Below, in pieces: positions 25,234 through 34,390 of a stretch of DNA of 64,000 bases (its first letter is position 1; every line of letters starts with the position of its first letter). Source of the stretch: Lysinibacillus sp. JNUCC-52. Its GTDB lineage: Bacteria; Bacillota; Bacilli; Bacillales_A; Planococcaceae. The notes beneath the pieces are model-generated. The model was not told the origin of the DNA and made no database searches. It saw only the letters and a list, made by a program, of their open reading frames with translations. Made by a program: the position numbers and the translations under genes. The DNA is taken from contig NZ_CP065546.1 of NCBI RefSeq assembly GCF_015999545.1, forward strand, positions 2,822,001-2,886,000. Direction: 5' to 3'.

Positions 25234-25968
25234 TTATTGTGCAGTTAATCCGCCATCGATAACGAATTCTGAACCTGTTGAGTAGCTAGAATCATCAGAA
25301 GCTAGGAATAATACCATATTAGAAACTTCTTCTGGTTGAGCTACACGTTTTAATGGAATATGTTTAGAGAATTCTTCTACTGCTGCTTTTGTATCCTCTT
25401 GTACAACCATAGGTGTTGCGATAACGCCTGGGTGTACAGAGTTTACGCGAATGCCCATAGGTGCTAGATTGATTGCAGCTGCTTTTGTCATACCACGAAC
25501 AGCAAATTTTGTATCTGTATAACCGATAGCACCAGCAACTAAGCCGTTCATTGAAGAAATGTTGACGATTGAACCGCCACCAGCTTTCGCCATTGAACCT
25601 GCTACAGTTTTCATCCCTAAAAATACAGACACTTGGTTAATGTCAACGATGCGTTTGTATTCTTCTAATGTCACTTCTAGCATATTTTTCGCCATAGTAA
25701 TACCAGCATTGTTTACTAATACGTTTACTGGACCAAAAGCTTCTTCTGCTTTCGCAATTACTGTAGCCCAATCTTCTTCAGAAGTAACGTTTTGTTTAAC
25801 GAAAATAGCATTTTCGCCTAATTCAGCTGCGAATGCATTTCCTTTTTCCTCATTTAAATCTGTTAAAATAACTTTTGCTCCGTTTTCTACGAATAATTTT
25901 GCGTGTGCAGCGCCCATACCTTGTGCAGCACCTGTAATTATTGCGACTTTACCTGCTAAACGACTCAT
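25234..25968 (-). CDS. short-chain dehydrogenase/reductase (SDR)
   Basis: 244-residue classical SDR. Nucleotide motif TGAAQGMG at the N terminus, D38-type acidic residue after strand 2 (ILTDLNEE) pointing to NAD(H), the structural NNAG, and the catalytic triad Ser (NISSMNG), Tyr and Lys (YTDTK). The C-terminal block SEFVIDGGLTAQ is typical. It resembles hydroxysteroid/glucose-type dehydrogenases; the substrate is unknown. A GGGGGC site is 9 bases before the ATG. A TetR gene lies 103 bases upstream on the same strand and a perfect 14-bp palindrome sits between them, so it is probably the regulated target of that repressor. Confidence 0.92.
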   Translation of the reverse strand: MSRLAGKVAIITGAAQGMGAAHAKLFVENGAKVILTDLNEEKGNAFAAELGENAIFVKQNVTSEEDWATVIAKAEEAFGPVNVLVNNAGITMAKNMLEVTLEEYKRIVDINQVSVFLGMKTVAGSMAKAGGGSIVNISSMNGLVAGAIGYTDTKFAVRGMTKAAAINLAPMGIRVNSVHPGVIATPMVVQEDTKAAVEEFSKHIPLKRVAQPEEVSNMVLFLASDDSSYSTGSEFVIDGGLTAQ

Positions 25969-25996
25969 TTAGAAAGCCCCCTAAAATTTTAAATTT

Positions 25997-26010
25997 GATA
26001 GTTAACTATC
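25997..26010. promoter_or_regulatory. palindromic operator between TetR and SDR genes
   Basis: GATAGTTAACTATC is a perfect 14-bp palindrome 28 bases before the SDR start. A second, half-matching TAGTTAAC lies about 15 bases further upstream. The position suits a repressor site for the adjacent TetR protein. Confidence 0.6.
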
Positions 26011-26071
26011 ACTTTTATACTTCCTAGTTAACAACTTTCGCGTTCGAATGTCAATTCAAAACGTTCGTCAT

Positions 26072-26707
26072 TTATTGTGGTCGAATATAAGATAAAAATA
26101 CATCCTTCATCAACTCCAGTTGCTTGTCCGTAGATAACAACTGGGAAAGGTTTGGATCGTGGGTTGTTAGGCTTGATTTAAATGTGAATAAACTAAAGTT
26201 TTGTACCATCGTCATGATAAACAAATCTAAATTAATATCCTGTCTTAGAGAGCCGTCTTGTTTACCATAATCGGCTAATGTGAATAAAATACCAGCTAAT
26301 TTTCTTCGTGCAAAAAAGTATTCAGCATATTGCTCAGTCGAAGATTCCGTAGCAATTTTCTCATGTAAATCAAAGGACTCGAAAAACTTAGCTAAACGTA
26401 GATTAGGATCCTTTGTTCCACTTATATAATATTCCAAAATTTGTTTGATTTTTTCGTAAGCAGGAATTGTTTGCGCAACAATCTGCTCTATATCCGTTGC
26501 CATATCATTTGTAATAGTATTTGAGGCTGCAATTACTAAAAACTCTTTTTTAGGGAAATAACGAAATATTGTCGCAATCCCAACACCAGAAGCGTCCGCC
26601 ACATCCTGCATTTGTATATTTTGAACGCCATGTTCCAAAAATAAATCCTTGGCAATTTGGATAATATGTTGACGGCGTTGTTGTTTTTGTTGTTCTCTTT
26701 TACTCAT
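26072..26707 (-). CDS. TetR family regulator (upstream of SDR)
   Basis: 211 residues. N-terminal TetR helix-turn-helix (about 12-58): RRQHIIQIAKDLFLEHG, then MQDVADASGVGIATIFRYFPKKEFL. The remainder is a helical ligand-binding domain without a recognised subtype. The start at 26707 (MSKREQQK) is taken from the GGAGTG 8 bases upstream, not the earlier 26752 start. It is probably autoregulated together with the SDR gene through the GATAGTTAACTATC site. The ligand is unknown. Confidence 0.88.
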   Translation of the reverse strand: MSKREQQKQQRRQHIIQIAKDLFLEHGVQNIQMQDVADASGVGIATIFRYFPKKEFLVIAASNTITNDMATDIEQIVAQTIPAYEKIKQILEYYISGTKDPNLRLAKFFESFDLHEKIATESSTEQYAEYFFARRKLAGILFTLADYGKQDGSLRQDINLDLFIMTMVQNFSLFTFKSSLTTHDPNLSQLLSTDKQLELMKDVFLSYIRPQ

Positions 26708-26790
26708 TTTCGTCACTCCAACTGTTCTTCTTACATTAATTGTAGCATGCATATTACATACAAACTTATACAGCTACTTTTGTATATTTA

Positions 26791-27330
26791 TTATGTTTTA
26801 TACATAAGGTGAATTTGTTCTGCTATGTAATCAGAACTTAAATGTAGCCCATTTTTTAACCACCACATTATAACGCCAACTATTGAAGCTGTTTTGATTT
26901 GAGCATCGACATAGACCTTTTTAGTTGTTTTACTATTTTTGTTTCTGCGAACATCAATTAACTTTTTTAATAATTGGAATAGATGATTTTCAAATTGTTC
27001 GAGTTGAAAAAGGATGAGTAGATGATGCCGTTGTGTATAAAGATAATCGAGTAATTGAATCAATTGTTTTTTTTCATCGATGTCCTGAACTTGGATAAGT
27101 ACTTCAATTTTTTCAGTTAGCTCATGTAAAATTTCCTGCGTTAATTGTGTAATGAGGCCATCGATATCTTGATAATGCAAATAGAAAGTTGTTCGATTTA
27201 ATAACGCCTTTTGTGTCACCTTTTGAACAGATAATTGATTAATGGACAGACCCTCATTTAAGAGGGATAAGGCAGCTGTTTTAAGCATTTCCTGTGTTCT
27301 AAGGGCACGTGGATCCTCTTTTTTAGTCAT
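26791..27330 (-). CDS. TetR family regulator (divergent from the drug exporter)
   Basis: 179 residues; N-terminal helix-turn-helix with RALRTQEMLKTAALSLLNEG and QKVTQKALLNRTTFYLHYQDIDGLI, then a C-terminal domain of the DhaS-like TetR_C type (VIMWWLKNGLHLSSDYIAEQI is characteristic). The ATG at 27330 is preferred to 27339, since AGGA then has proper spacing. It is transcribed away from the DHA2 exporter with 168 bases between, so local repression of the pump is likely. Confidence 0.87.
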   Translation of the reverse strand: MTKKEDPRALRTQEMLKTAALSLLNEGLSINQLSVQKVTQKALLNRTTFYLHYQDIDGLITQLTQEILHELTEKIEVLIQVQDIDEKKQLIQLLDYLYTQRHHLLILFQLEQFENHLFQLLKKLIDVRRNKNSKTTKKVYVDAQIKTASIVGVIMWWLKNGLHLSSDYIAEQIHLMYKT

Positions 27331-27380
27331 TTTTCTCATTCCTGTCTATCATAGTAGATTTTATATACAGTTTGTTTTGA

Positions 27381-27466
27381 ATTGTCTAGTAGTCGACAGT
27401 AAATTCAATATTGTTCATGGTCAACTTAGTCAAATTCTTGTTAAGATATTTTTTAGACAATGTGTC
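27381..27466. promoter_or_regulatory. repeated GACA/TGTC words in the TetR-exporter intergenic region
   Basis: ATTGTCTA (27381) and TAGACAAT (27454) are inverted repeats 65 bases apart. Each lies inside a smaller palindrome: TGTC-TAGTAGTC-GACA and GACA-ATG-TGTC. Two related operators, one per divergent promoter, would explain this. Confidence 0.45.
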
Positions 27467-27498
27467 GATAAAATTATGATAGCGTTAGGAGTTCTATT

Positions 27499-28893
27499 AT
27501 GCAAAATGAAATGTCTGCTGGAACGAAAAAGCTTTTGCTTTTTGTAATGATTGCAGGATGCTTCTTTTCTACTTTAAATCAAACATTACTAAATGTGGCG
27601 CTTAGTGATTTAATGGTTATTTTTAATGTAACCCCGACAACCATTCAATGGTTAGCTACAGGCTTTATGTTAGTGAATGGCGTGCTAGTTCCTATTACAG
27701 CCTTTTTAATGAAGCGATTTTCAACTCGCCAGTTGTTTATAAGTTCTATGCTTTTTTTATTAATAGGTTCTATTGTTGCAGCAAGTGCAATGAACTTCGG
27801 TATGTTATTGACGGGGCGTATGATTCAGGCAGTTGGAGCAGGAATTATCATTCCATTAATGATGACAGTCATTGTTTTTTTATATCCAATGGAAGAGCGT
27901 GGAGCCGTTATGGGGAAGGTTGGATTTGCTATTATATTCGCGCCAGCAATTGCACCAACTGTTTCAGGATTTTTGGTTGAATATATGTCATGGAGATGGC
28001 TATTTATCGGTTTGATTCCATTTGTTTTGCTAATTATTTTGTTTGCCTATAAATATTTATTTAATATAGTTGAGGGAACAAAAGTAAAATTAGATGGACT
28101 AAGTGTCGGGTATTCAACAATTGGGTTTGGATTTTTACTTTTTGGGTTTAGTATTGCAGGAAGTAGAGGGTGGGCCGATTGGCTCGTTATTACATCTCTT
28201 CTTTTAGGAATTATTGTGACGTTTCTATTTTGTCAGCGTCAAATGACTTCTGCGGACCCATTATTAAATTTAACAGTATTTAAATATAAAATGTTTTCCA
28301 TGACAACGCTTGTTAATATAGCCATTACAATATTAATGTATGCGGATTTAATTTTACTACCGATTTATTTACAAGATGGACGTGGTTTTACGGCTTTTGA
28401 AGCTGGTCTTTTATTATTACCAGGGGCATTAATAAACGCAAGCTTATCGCCAATAACTGGGAAAATGTATGACAGATATGGGGCAAAGCCATTATTTATA
28501 GTGGGCATGTGTTTTATTGTTGTATCGATGTGGGCCGTGGTTGATTTATCTGCTTCTACGTCGTATATGTATTTACTTGTCCGCACAATTATATTACGAA
28601 TTGGGCTAGCTTTTATTACTATGCCTCTAAATACAGCAGCTTTAAATGCGCTACCAAAAGAATTAGCTTCACATGGTTCAGCAGTTAATAATACGATTCG
28701 TCAATTAGCTGGAGCAATAGGTACAGCAGTGATTGTGACGATTTATACAATTCAATTAACGAAGGTTTCGATTGGCACAAGTGAAGGTTATGCTAACGCA
28801 GCCAACACAACTTATTTCTATATGCTCATCTTAGCAATTATTGCCTTTATTGTTGTTTGGTTTGTACCAAAAACTAAAAATGTACGTAACTAA
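27499..28893 (+). CDS. DHA2 (EmrB/QacA-type) MFS multidrug exporter
   Basis: 464 residues, about 14 membrane helices, proton-driven drug efflux type. Markers: NQTLLNVALSDLMVIFNVTPTTIQWLATGFML at helices 1-2, loop 2-3 KRFSTRQLF, motif C-like GAGIIIPLMM and the FAPAIAPTVSGFLVEYMSWRWLF segment of helix 5. TAGGAG lies 7 bases before the ATG. It diverges from a TetR gene with operator-like repeats between. Similar pumps (LmrB, MdtP-like) export lincosamides, fusidate or dyes; the substrate here is not known. Confidence 0.9.
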   Translation: MQNEMSAGTKKLLLFVMIAGCFFSTLNQTLLNVALSDLMVIFNVTPTTIQWLATGFMLVNGVLVPITAFLMKRFSTRQLFISSMLFLLIGSIVAASAMNFGMLLTGRMIQAVGAGIIIPLMMTVIVFLYPMEERGAVMGKVGFAIIFAPAIAPTVSGFLVEYMSWRWLFIGLIPFVLLIILFAYKYLFNIVEGTKVKLDGLSVGYSTIGFGFLLFGFSIAGSRGWADWLVITSLLLGIIVTFLFCQRQMTSADPLLNLTVFKYKMFSMTTLVNIAITILMYADLILLPIYLQDGRGFTAFEAGLLLLPGALINASLSPITGKMYDRYGAKPLFIVGMCFIVVSMWAVVDLSASTSYMYLLVRTIILRIGLAFITMPLNTAALNALPKELASHGSAVNNTIRQLAGAIGTAVIVTIYTIQLTKVSIGTSEGYANAANTTYFYMLILAIIAFIVVWFVPKTKNVRN

Positions 28894-28927
28894 AACAATA
28901 ATTGTTTGCAGTGAGCGAACTATTAAG

Positions 28928-28963
28928 CAAAAGCACCGTTCTAAATTTTAGACGGTGCTTTTG
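28928..28963 (+). terminator. drug exporter terminator
   Basis: CAAAAGCACCGT / ACGGTGCTTTTG, a 12-bp stem with a 12-base AT loop. A second, smaller stem (AACACTTC / GAAGTGTT, 28973-28996) follows. The rest of the gap to 29190 is AT-rich and shows no gene. Confidence 0.85.
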
Positions 28964-29190
28964 CATTAAAAAAACACTTCTGCAATGTGAAGTGTTATTA
29001 CGCTATTTTTAATATTTATTTAAATGGAAAAAGAAATCATGTTGAATCCATTGATAAATACATGACCATGTGTTAAATTTATATAGATAGGCACTTATTT
29101 ATTAAAAGTATATATTATCCCTACTTTAATTATAAGGCATTGTTTTTCAGAAGTCAACCCCTATACTTACATTTTTAAGGAGTGAATGCG

Positions 29191-31530
29191 ATGAAATCGG
29201 AGTTTCAGCAAGAGCAAAAACGTTTGGTTAATGTAATGGAGACTATTTCTGAGCAAATGAGTAGGTTGGAGCAAGAAACTTTACAGCGTAAAAACGAAGT
29301 TGTAAATATTCGCAAACACTTTTGGGATGAAATTAAGGTGAATATGGATACCTTCGACGATTATCTTGAGACGATTATTGGCTTAAGACAAGAAACGCAA
29401 GCATTGTCCGTAAGCCAAAGTACCCACAAACATGCATCGAAAAGATTAGCAACATTACGCCGTATGCAGAAGAATCCTTATTTCGGTCGAATTGATTTCT
29501 TAGAGGAAGGCATGGCAGCTCAAGAACAGATCTATATCGGTATCTCTTCACTAATGGATAAAAGCGGCGAGGATTTTCTTATTTATGACTGGCGAACACC
29601 CATCGCAAGCGTTTACTACGATTACATGCCAGGTCCTGCCCAGTACACGACACCTGGTGGCATTATATATGGAGAATTGGAGAAGAAATGGCAATATCTT
29701 ATCCGCGACGGTGTGCTGCAATCAATGTTTGATACAAGTCTAACGATCGGGGATGAAATTTTACAGCAAGTTCTAGGTCAAGGTACAAATAAACATATGC
29801 AAAGTATAGTTGCAACAATTCAGCAGGAGCAAAACCGTATTATCCGTCATGATCATGGAAGATTGCTTATTGTACATGGTGCAGCTGGTAGTGGCAAAAC
29901 ATCAGCTGCATTACAAAGAATTGCATATTTACTTTACAAATATCGGGACAGATTGAATGCGGATCAAATTATATTATTTTCACCTAATGCAATGTTCAAT
30001 AGTTATGTCTCTAATGTGCTACCTGAACTTGGTGAAGAAAATATGCAGCAAGTTACATTTCAGGAGTACTTACATCATCGATTAAGTAAAGAGTTCGATG
30101 TGGAAAATCCATATGAGCAATTGGAATACGTTTTAACAGCAGCCGACAGCCCCGCTTATCGATCTAGGGTGGCGAGCATCCAATTTAAAGCATCTACGCG
30201 CTTCTTTGAAGTGATTAAGGCATACAGAAAGTCACTAGAGTACTCCAGTATGATCTTTAAGGTTATTAACTTTAGAGGGCAACCGATACTTAGCGCCGAA
30301 CAAATTGCTGAGCAGTTTTATAGCAGCGACACGTCGATGAACTTTCATAATCGACTGGAAAAATTAAAAGATTGGATTTTAAAAGAAGTAAAAGAAATCG
30401 AAAGAGTCGAATGGAAGAAAGAATGGGTGCAAGATGAAATAGAGTTGCTTAGCAACGAGGAATATCAAAAGGCACGCGTTTATTTAGCTAAAAAGCAAGG
30501 CTTTGCAAGAGAGACGATAGCCGATTATGAAATGGATACAAAAAAACTTGCGCAATTAATTGTATCTAGAAAATTAAAGACATTGCGGAAACGAATTCGA
30601 GCGTTGCAATTTATCGACGTTAAGGAAATATATAAGCAATTGTTTGTAGACCCTCTGCAAATGAAGCAATGGGTAGAGGGGGAAACACCAGCAGAGTGGG
30701 AGGCTATTTGCCAAGATACGCTACAAATGCTGGAAGAAGATAAATTATGTTACGAAGACGCTACACCGTTTTTACTGATAAAGGAATTGATTCAAGGTTT
30801 TAAAACAAATAGTTCAATCAGGCACATTCTTGTTGATGAGGCACAGGACTATTCACCATTTCAATTCGAGTTTTTAAAGCGATTGTTTCCTTTTGCGAAA
30901 ATGACGGTATTAGGTGATTTTAATCAGGCAATCTTCGCACATGCGAGTGAAATGATTGATTTTCATATTCTTAGTAGCTTGTATGGAGCGGACGAAACAG
31001 AAGTTATCAATATGACGCGTAGTTATCGCTCTACAAAACAGATTGTCGAGTTTACACGCAAACTAGTCCCTAATGGCGAACGGATTATTCCTTTTGAACG
31101 CAATGGTGAACTACCTGTGCTGACCCAACTATCTGAACGTAGCGCTTTGCATCGCTGTATTACGACAAAAGTCGAAGCTTTGCGAAATGAGGGCTATAAT
31201 AGTATCGCCATCATCTGTAAATCAGCGGAGGAAAGCAAACAAGCGTATGAAGCTCTGTCCGAAATTGAGGATGTGAAGCTTATAAAAAATGGCACACCAG
31301 AGTATGAACAAGGCGTTGTCATTATCCCGTCCTATTTATCCAAAGGAATCGAGTTTGAAGCTGTTATTATCTATAATGCTTCTGAGCAAATATATGGCGA
31401 TGACAGTTTACGTAGAGTTTTCTACACAGCCTGCACGCGCGCCATGCACCATTTGCAGTTATATAGCGTAGGTCAACCAAGCCCGCTTTTAAGCGATGCT
31501 ATACAGGAAAATCTCATTTCAGTACAGTGA
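29191..31530 (+). CDS. helD: HelD-type superfamily 1 helicase (RNA polymerase recycling factor)
   Basis: 779 residues, HelD family: an ATP-driven arm that pries stalled RNA polymerase off DNA. Residues 1-90 form the coiled-coil arm. UvrD-like motor parts follow: Walker A GAAGSGKT (230-237), an insert rich in charged helices (about 330-540), Walker B LVDEAQDYSPFQ, motif III LGDFNQAIFA, motif IV MTRSYRST and motif VI FYTACTRAMHHL. The ATG at 29191 is used since AAGGAG lies 8 bases upstream; a GTG at 29182 overlaps that site. It is a single gene ending in a terminator that faces gntZ. Confidence 0.92.
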   Translation: MKSEFQQEQKRLVNVMETISEQMSRLEQETLQRKNEVVNIRKHFWDEIKVNMDTFDDYLETIIGLRQETQALSVSQSTHKHASKRLATLRRMQKNPYFGRIDFLEEGMAAQEQIYIGISSLMDKSGEDFLIYDWRTPIASVYYDYMPGPAQYTTPGGIIYGELEKKWQYLIRDGVLQSMFDTSLTIGDEILQQVLGQGTNKHMQSIVATIQQEQNRIIRHDHGRLLIVHGAAGSGKTSAALQRIAYLLYKYRDRLNADQIILFSPNAMFNSYVSNVLPELGEENMQQVTFQEYLHHRLSKEFDVENPYEQLEYVLTAADSPAYRSRVASIQFKASTRFFEVIKAYRKSLEYSSMIFKVINFRGQPILSAEQIAEQFYSSDTSMNFHNRLEKLKDWILKEVKEIERVEWKKEWVQDEIELLSNEEYQKARVYLAKKQGFARETIADYEMDTKKLAQLIVSRKLKTLRKRIRALQFIDVKEIYKQLFVDPLQMKQWVEGETPAEWEAICQDTLQMLEEDKLCYEDATPFLLIKELIQGFKTNSSIRHILVDEAQDYSPFQFEFLKRLFPFAKMTVLGDFNQAIFAHASEMIDFHILSSLYGADETEVINMTRSYRSTKQIVEFTRKLVPNGERIIPFERNGELPVLTQLSERSALHRCITTKVEALRNEGYNSIAIICKSAEESKQAYEALSEIEDVKLIKNGTPEYEQGVVIIPSYLSKGIEFEAVIIYNASEQIYGDDSLRRVFYTACTRAMHHLQLYSVGQPSPLLSDAIQENLISVQ

Positions 31531-31545
31531 TAGAAAATAATGTGA

Positions 31546-31582
31546 AAAAGCCGATTCTAGATTGTCATTAGAATCGGCTTTT
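31546..31582. terminator. bidirectional terminator between helD and the gnt operon
   Basis: AAAAGCCGATTCTA / TAGAATCGGCTTTT, a perfect 14-bp stem with a 9-base loop between convergent genes. Confidence 0.92.
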
Positions 31583-31605
31583 CTATAGGTGTAGTAGTTA
31601 GCTTA

Positions 31606-33006
31606 CTACCAATTAGTGTGGAAAGTGCCTTCTGAATCAATACGTTGATACGTATGCGCACCAAAATAATCACGTTGTGCCTGCAATAGATTGGCATTCG
31701 ATGAGCCAGTTCGGTAACTGTCAAAATATGTTAAAGATGTGCTTAAACATGGGAAGGCATTACCTGCTTGAATACCTTCGCACACTATTTTTCGTAAGCT
31801 GTTTTGATATGCTTTTGTCTTTTCTGCAAAATAAGGAGCAATTAATAAATTATCTAGAGCTGATTGTTTTTGATAAGCGTCGCTGATGACATTTAAAAAT
31901 TCTGCCCGAATAATACAGCCACTACGGAAAATTAACGCTATATCATGCAATTGTAAGTTCCAGCTATAAAGCTCAGAAGTCATTTTATATTGAGTAAATC
32001 CTTGTGCATAGGCGCAAATTTTCCCCATATATAGAGCTTGTCTTACGTACTCTACCCACACATCCTTATCTAAATTTTGCTCATTTTGTTCAGGTCCTGC
32101 CAAAATGGCTTCTGCACGAACTCGCTCCTCTTTTAACGATGAGATATAACGTGCAAATAAGGCTTCTGTAATAATTGATGTAGGGATGCTATTATCAATG
32201 GATTGTATACTCGTCCATTTTCCAGTTCCTTTTTGATTAGCTTTATCAAGAATAATATCAATCAGTGGTAATCCTGTTAAATCGTCTTTTTTTCTCAAAA
32301 TTTCAGCGGTAATTTCAATTAAATAGCTTTTCAATTCCCCTTGATTCCATGTTTCAAAAATATCGGCAATTTCCTCAACTGCTAATCCTACATTTTTTCT
32401 TAAAAATGTGTAGGCCTCTGCGATTAGCTGCATATCCGCGTATTCAATGCCGTTATGAACCATTTTAACGAAGTGGCCAGCACCTTTAGGGCCAATATAC
32501 GTACAGCATGGTGTTCCATCCACTTGTGCTGCTATCTTTGTAAAAATAGGAGCAACTTTTTCATAGACTTCAAGATCACCGCCAGGCATGATAGAAGGTC
32601 CTGTCAACGCACCGACTTCACCGCCAGAAATGCCGATTCCTAAATAGCCAATGCCAAAAGCCTTCAGTTCATCATATCTCCGCTCTGTATCTTTATAGTG
32701 GGAATTACCACCATCCATAATAATATCGCCTTTCTTAAGTAAAGGTATTAAAGATTGAATAACGGAATCTATCGCATTTCCAGCTGTCACCATCAAGAAA
32801 ACTTTTCTTGGTTTTTCTAAAGATTGGATAAATTCTTCTATTTTATAATATGGATTTAATTTTTGCGCTTCTTCTTTTTGTAAAAGCTTGTCGGTTAAAT
32901 CCTGTGTATAATTATAGACTGCTACTTGCTCGCCTTTATTGGCCATGTTTAAAGCAATGTTGCTGCCCATAACACCTAAACCAATAACGCCTATTGTATT
33001 TAACAT
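31606..33006 (-). CDS. gntZ: 6-phosphogluconate dehydrogenase (GntZ/Gnd type)
   Basis: 466-residue decarboxylating 6-phosphogluconate dehydrogenase: 6-phosphogluconate to ribulose-5-phosphate and CO2 with NAD(P). The N-terminal Rossmann fold has GLGVMGSNIALNMAN, the substrate/catalytic block is MDGGNSHYKDT...ISGGEVGA and the catalytic Lys/Asn stand in GPKGAGHFVKMVHNGIEY. It is the last gene of gntR-gntK-gntP-gntZ, the same order as in B. subtilis, so I use that symbol. It starts 25 bases after gntP. Cofactor preference is not settled from sequence alone. Confidence 0.94.
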   Translation of the reverse strand: MLNTIGVIGLGVMGSNIALNMANKGEQVAVYNYTQDLTDKLLQKEEAQKLNPYYKIEEFIQSLEKPRKVFLMVTAGNAIDSVIQSLIPLLKKGDIIMDGGNSHYKDTERRYDELKAFGIGYLGIGISGGEVGALTGPSIMPGGDLEVYEKVAPIFTKIAAQVDGTPCCTYIGPKGAGHFVKMVHNGIEYADMQLIAEAYTFLRKNVGLAVEEIADIFETWNQGELKSYLIEITAEILRKKDDLTGLPLIDIILDKANQKGTGKWTSIQSIDNSIPTSIITEALFARYISSLKEERVRAEAILAGPEQNEQNLDKDVWVEYVRQALYMGKICAYAQGFTQYKMTSELYSWNLQLHDIALIFRSGCIIRAEFLNVISDAYQKQSALDNLLIAPYFAEKTKAYQNSLRKIVCEGIQAGNAFPCLSTSLTYFDSYRTGSSNANLLQAQRDYFGAHTYQRIDSEGTFHTNW

Positions 33007-33030
33007 TGTGTTCGCTCCTTTTTCACATTT

Positions 33031-34377
33031 CTACACGAATATATTAAGTAATAAAATAAACACTAAACCTGCAACAGAGACAACTGTTTCTAGCAATGTC
33101 CATGTAGCAAAAGTTTCTTTCATGCTTAACCCAAAGTATTCTTTAAACATCCAGAATCCTGCATCATTGACATGGGAAGCAATTAAACTACCTGCACCAG
33201 TTGCTAGTACCATTAAAGCTGGATTTACATCATTTTGACCTAACAGTGGGATGACTAGCCCTGCTGTTGTTAAGGCGGCAACTGTTGCTGAGCCTAATGA
33301 AATACGTAAAATAGCCGCAATAATCCAAGCTAATAAAATCGGTGATAACGATGTACTATGGAATAAATTTGCTACATAATCACCAACTCCGCCATCAATT
33401 AAAACTTGTTTGAAGGCGCCCCCGCCCCCGATAATTAACAGCATCATACCTATATGCGTAATCGCTACTGTACAAGATTCCATTACCTGTTTAATAGGGA
33501 TATTTCTCGCAATTCCCATTGTGTAAACGGCAACTAATAAGGAAATCAACATCGATGTTCCAGCTTCTCCGATAAAACGGATAACTGCTAAAATGCTGTT
33601 ATCTTCAAAGCCCATTGTTTTTTGGAGCAGTGTAATAATCGTCGCGATGGACATTAAAATAACAGGCAATAATGCAGTGAATACACTAATAGCGAAGCTA
33701 GGCGTTTCTTCCAGCTTAAATGTTTTTTGTTCACCTAGAGATGCGATATTACCCGTTTTGTTGAATGAATCTGGAACTAACTTTTTAGTCACTTTAGTTA
33801 GAACTGGTCCTGCTAAAATAACAGTTGGAATGGCGATAATAAAACCATAAAGCAATACTTCACCGATGTTTGCCCCAAACTCTCCAGCGATAACAGTAGG
33901 CCCTGGATGCGGAGGCAAAAATCCATGTGTGACAGATAAAGCTGCTGCCATTGGAATACCTAGATACAAAATGGATATTTTTAATTGTCTTGAAATTGCA
34001 AAGACAATCGGAATTAATAACACGAGTCCTACTTCAAAGAACAGTGCGACACCGATAATAAAGGAAGCTACTACAACTGCCCATTGGATGTTCTTTTCTC
34101 CAAATTTGTTAACAAGCGTCATGGCAATGCGTTGCGCACCACCAGAATCGGCGATTAACTTGCCTAGCATTGCTCCTAGACCAAATATTAATGCTAAGTG
34201 CCCTAGCGTACCGCCTAACCCTGCTTCAATTGTCTTGACAATGCTATCTAAAGGCATCCCTAGAGCCAAAGCTACACCAAATGACACGATAATTAATGAG
34301 ATAAATGTATTTAATTTAAAACCCATTATTAAAATTAGCAGAGCAATAATCCCAATACATACAATAACTAATGGCAT
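33031..34377 (-). CDS. gntP: gluconate permease GntP
   Basis: 448-residue proton-coupled gluconate carrier of the GntP family, about 12 to 14 membrane helices. Typical blocks: GLGGTLGHLALIFGLGAMLGKLIADSGGAQRIA, HGFLPPHPGPT in the middle, and SLGSATVAALTTAG near the C terminus. Its start is 13 bases from gntK, so the two are translationally close. It imports gluconate for phosphorylation by GntK. Confidence 0.95.
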   Translation of the reverse strand: MPLVIVCIGIIALLILIMGFKLNTFISLIIVSFGVALALGMPLDSIVKTIEAGLGGTLGHLALIFGLGAMLGKLIADSGGAQRIAMTLVNKFGEKNIQWAVVVASFIIGVALFFEVGLVLLIPIVFAISRQLKISILYLGIPMAAALSVTHGFLPPHPGPTVIAGEFGANIGEVLLYGFIIAIPTVILAGPVLTKVTKKLVPDSFNKTGNIASLGEQKTFKLEETPSFAISVFTALLPVILMSIATIITLLQKTMGFEDNSILAVIRFIGEAGTSMLISLLVAVYTMGIARNIPIKQVMESCTVAITHIGMMLLIIGGGGAFKQVLIDGGVGDYVANLFHSTSLSPILLAWIIAAILRISLGSATVAALTTAGLVIPLLGQNDVNPALMVLATGAGSLIASHVNDAGFWMFKEYFGLSMKETFATWTLLETVVSVAGLVFILLLNIFV

Positions 34378-34390
34378 ATATTCTCCTCCT

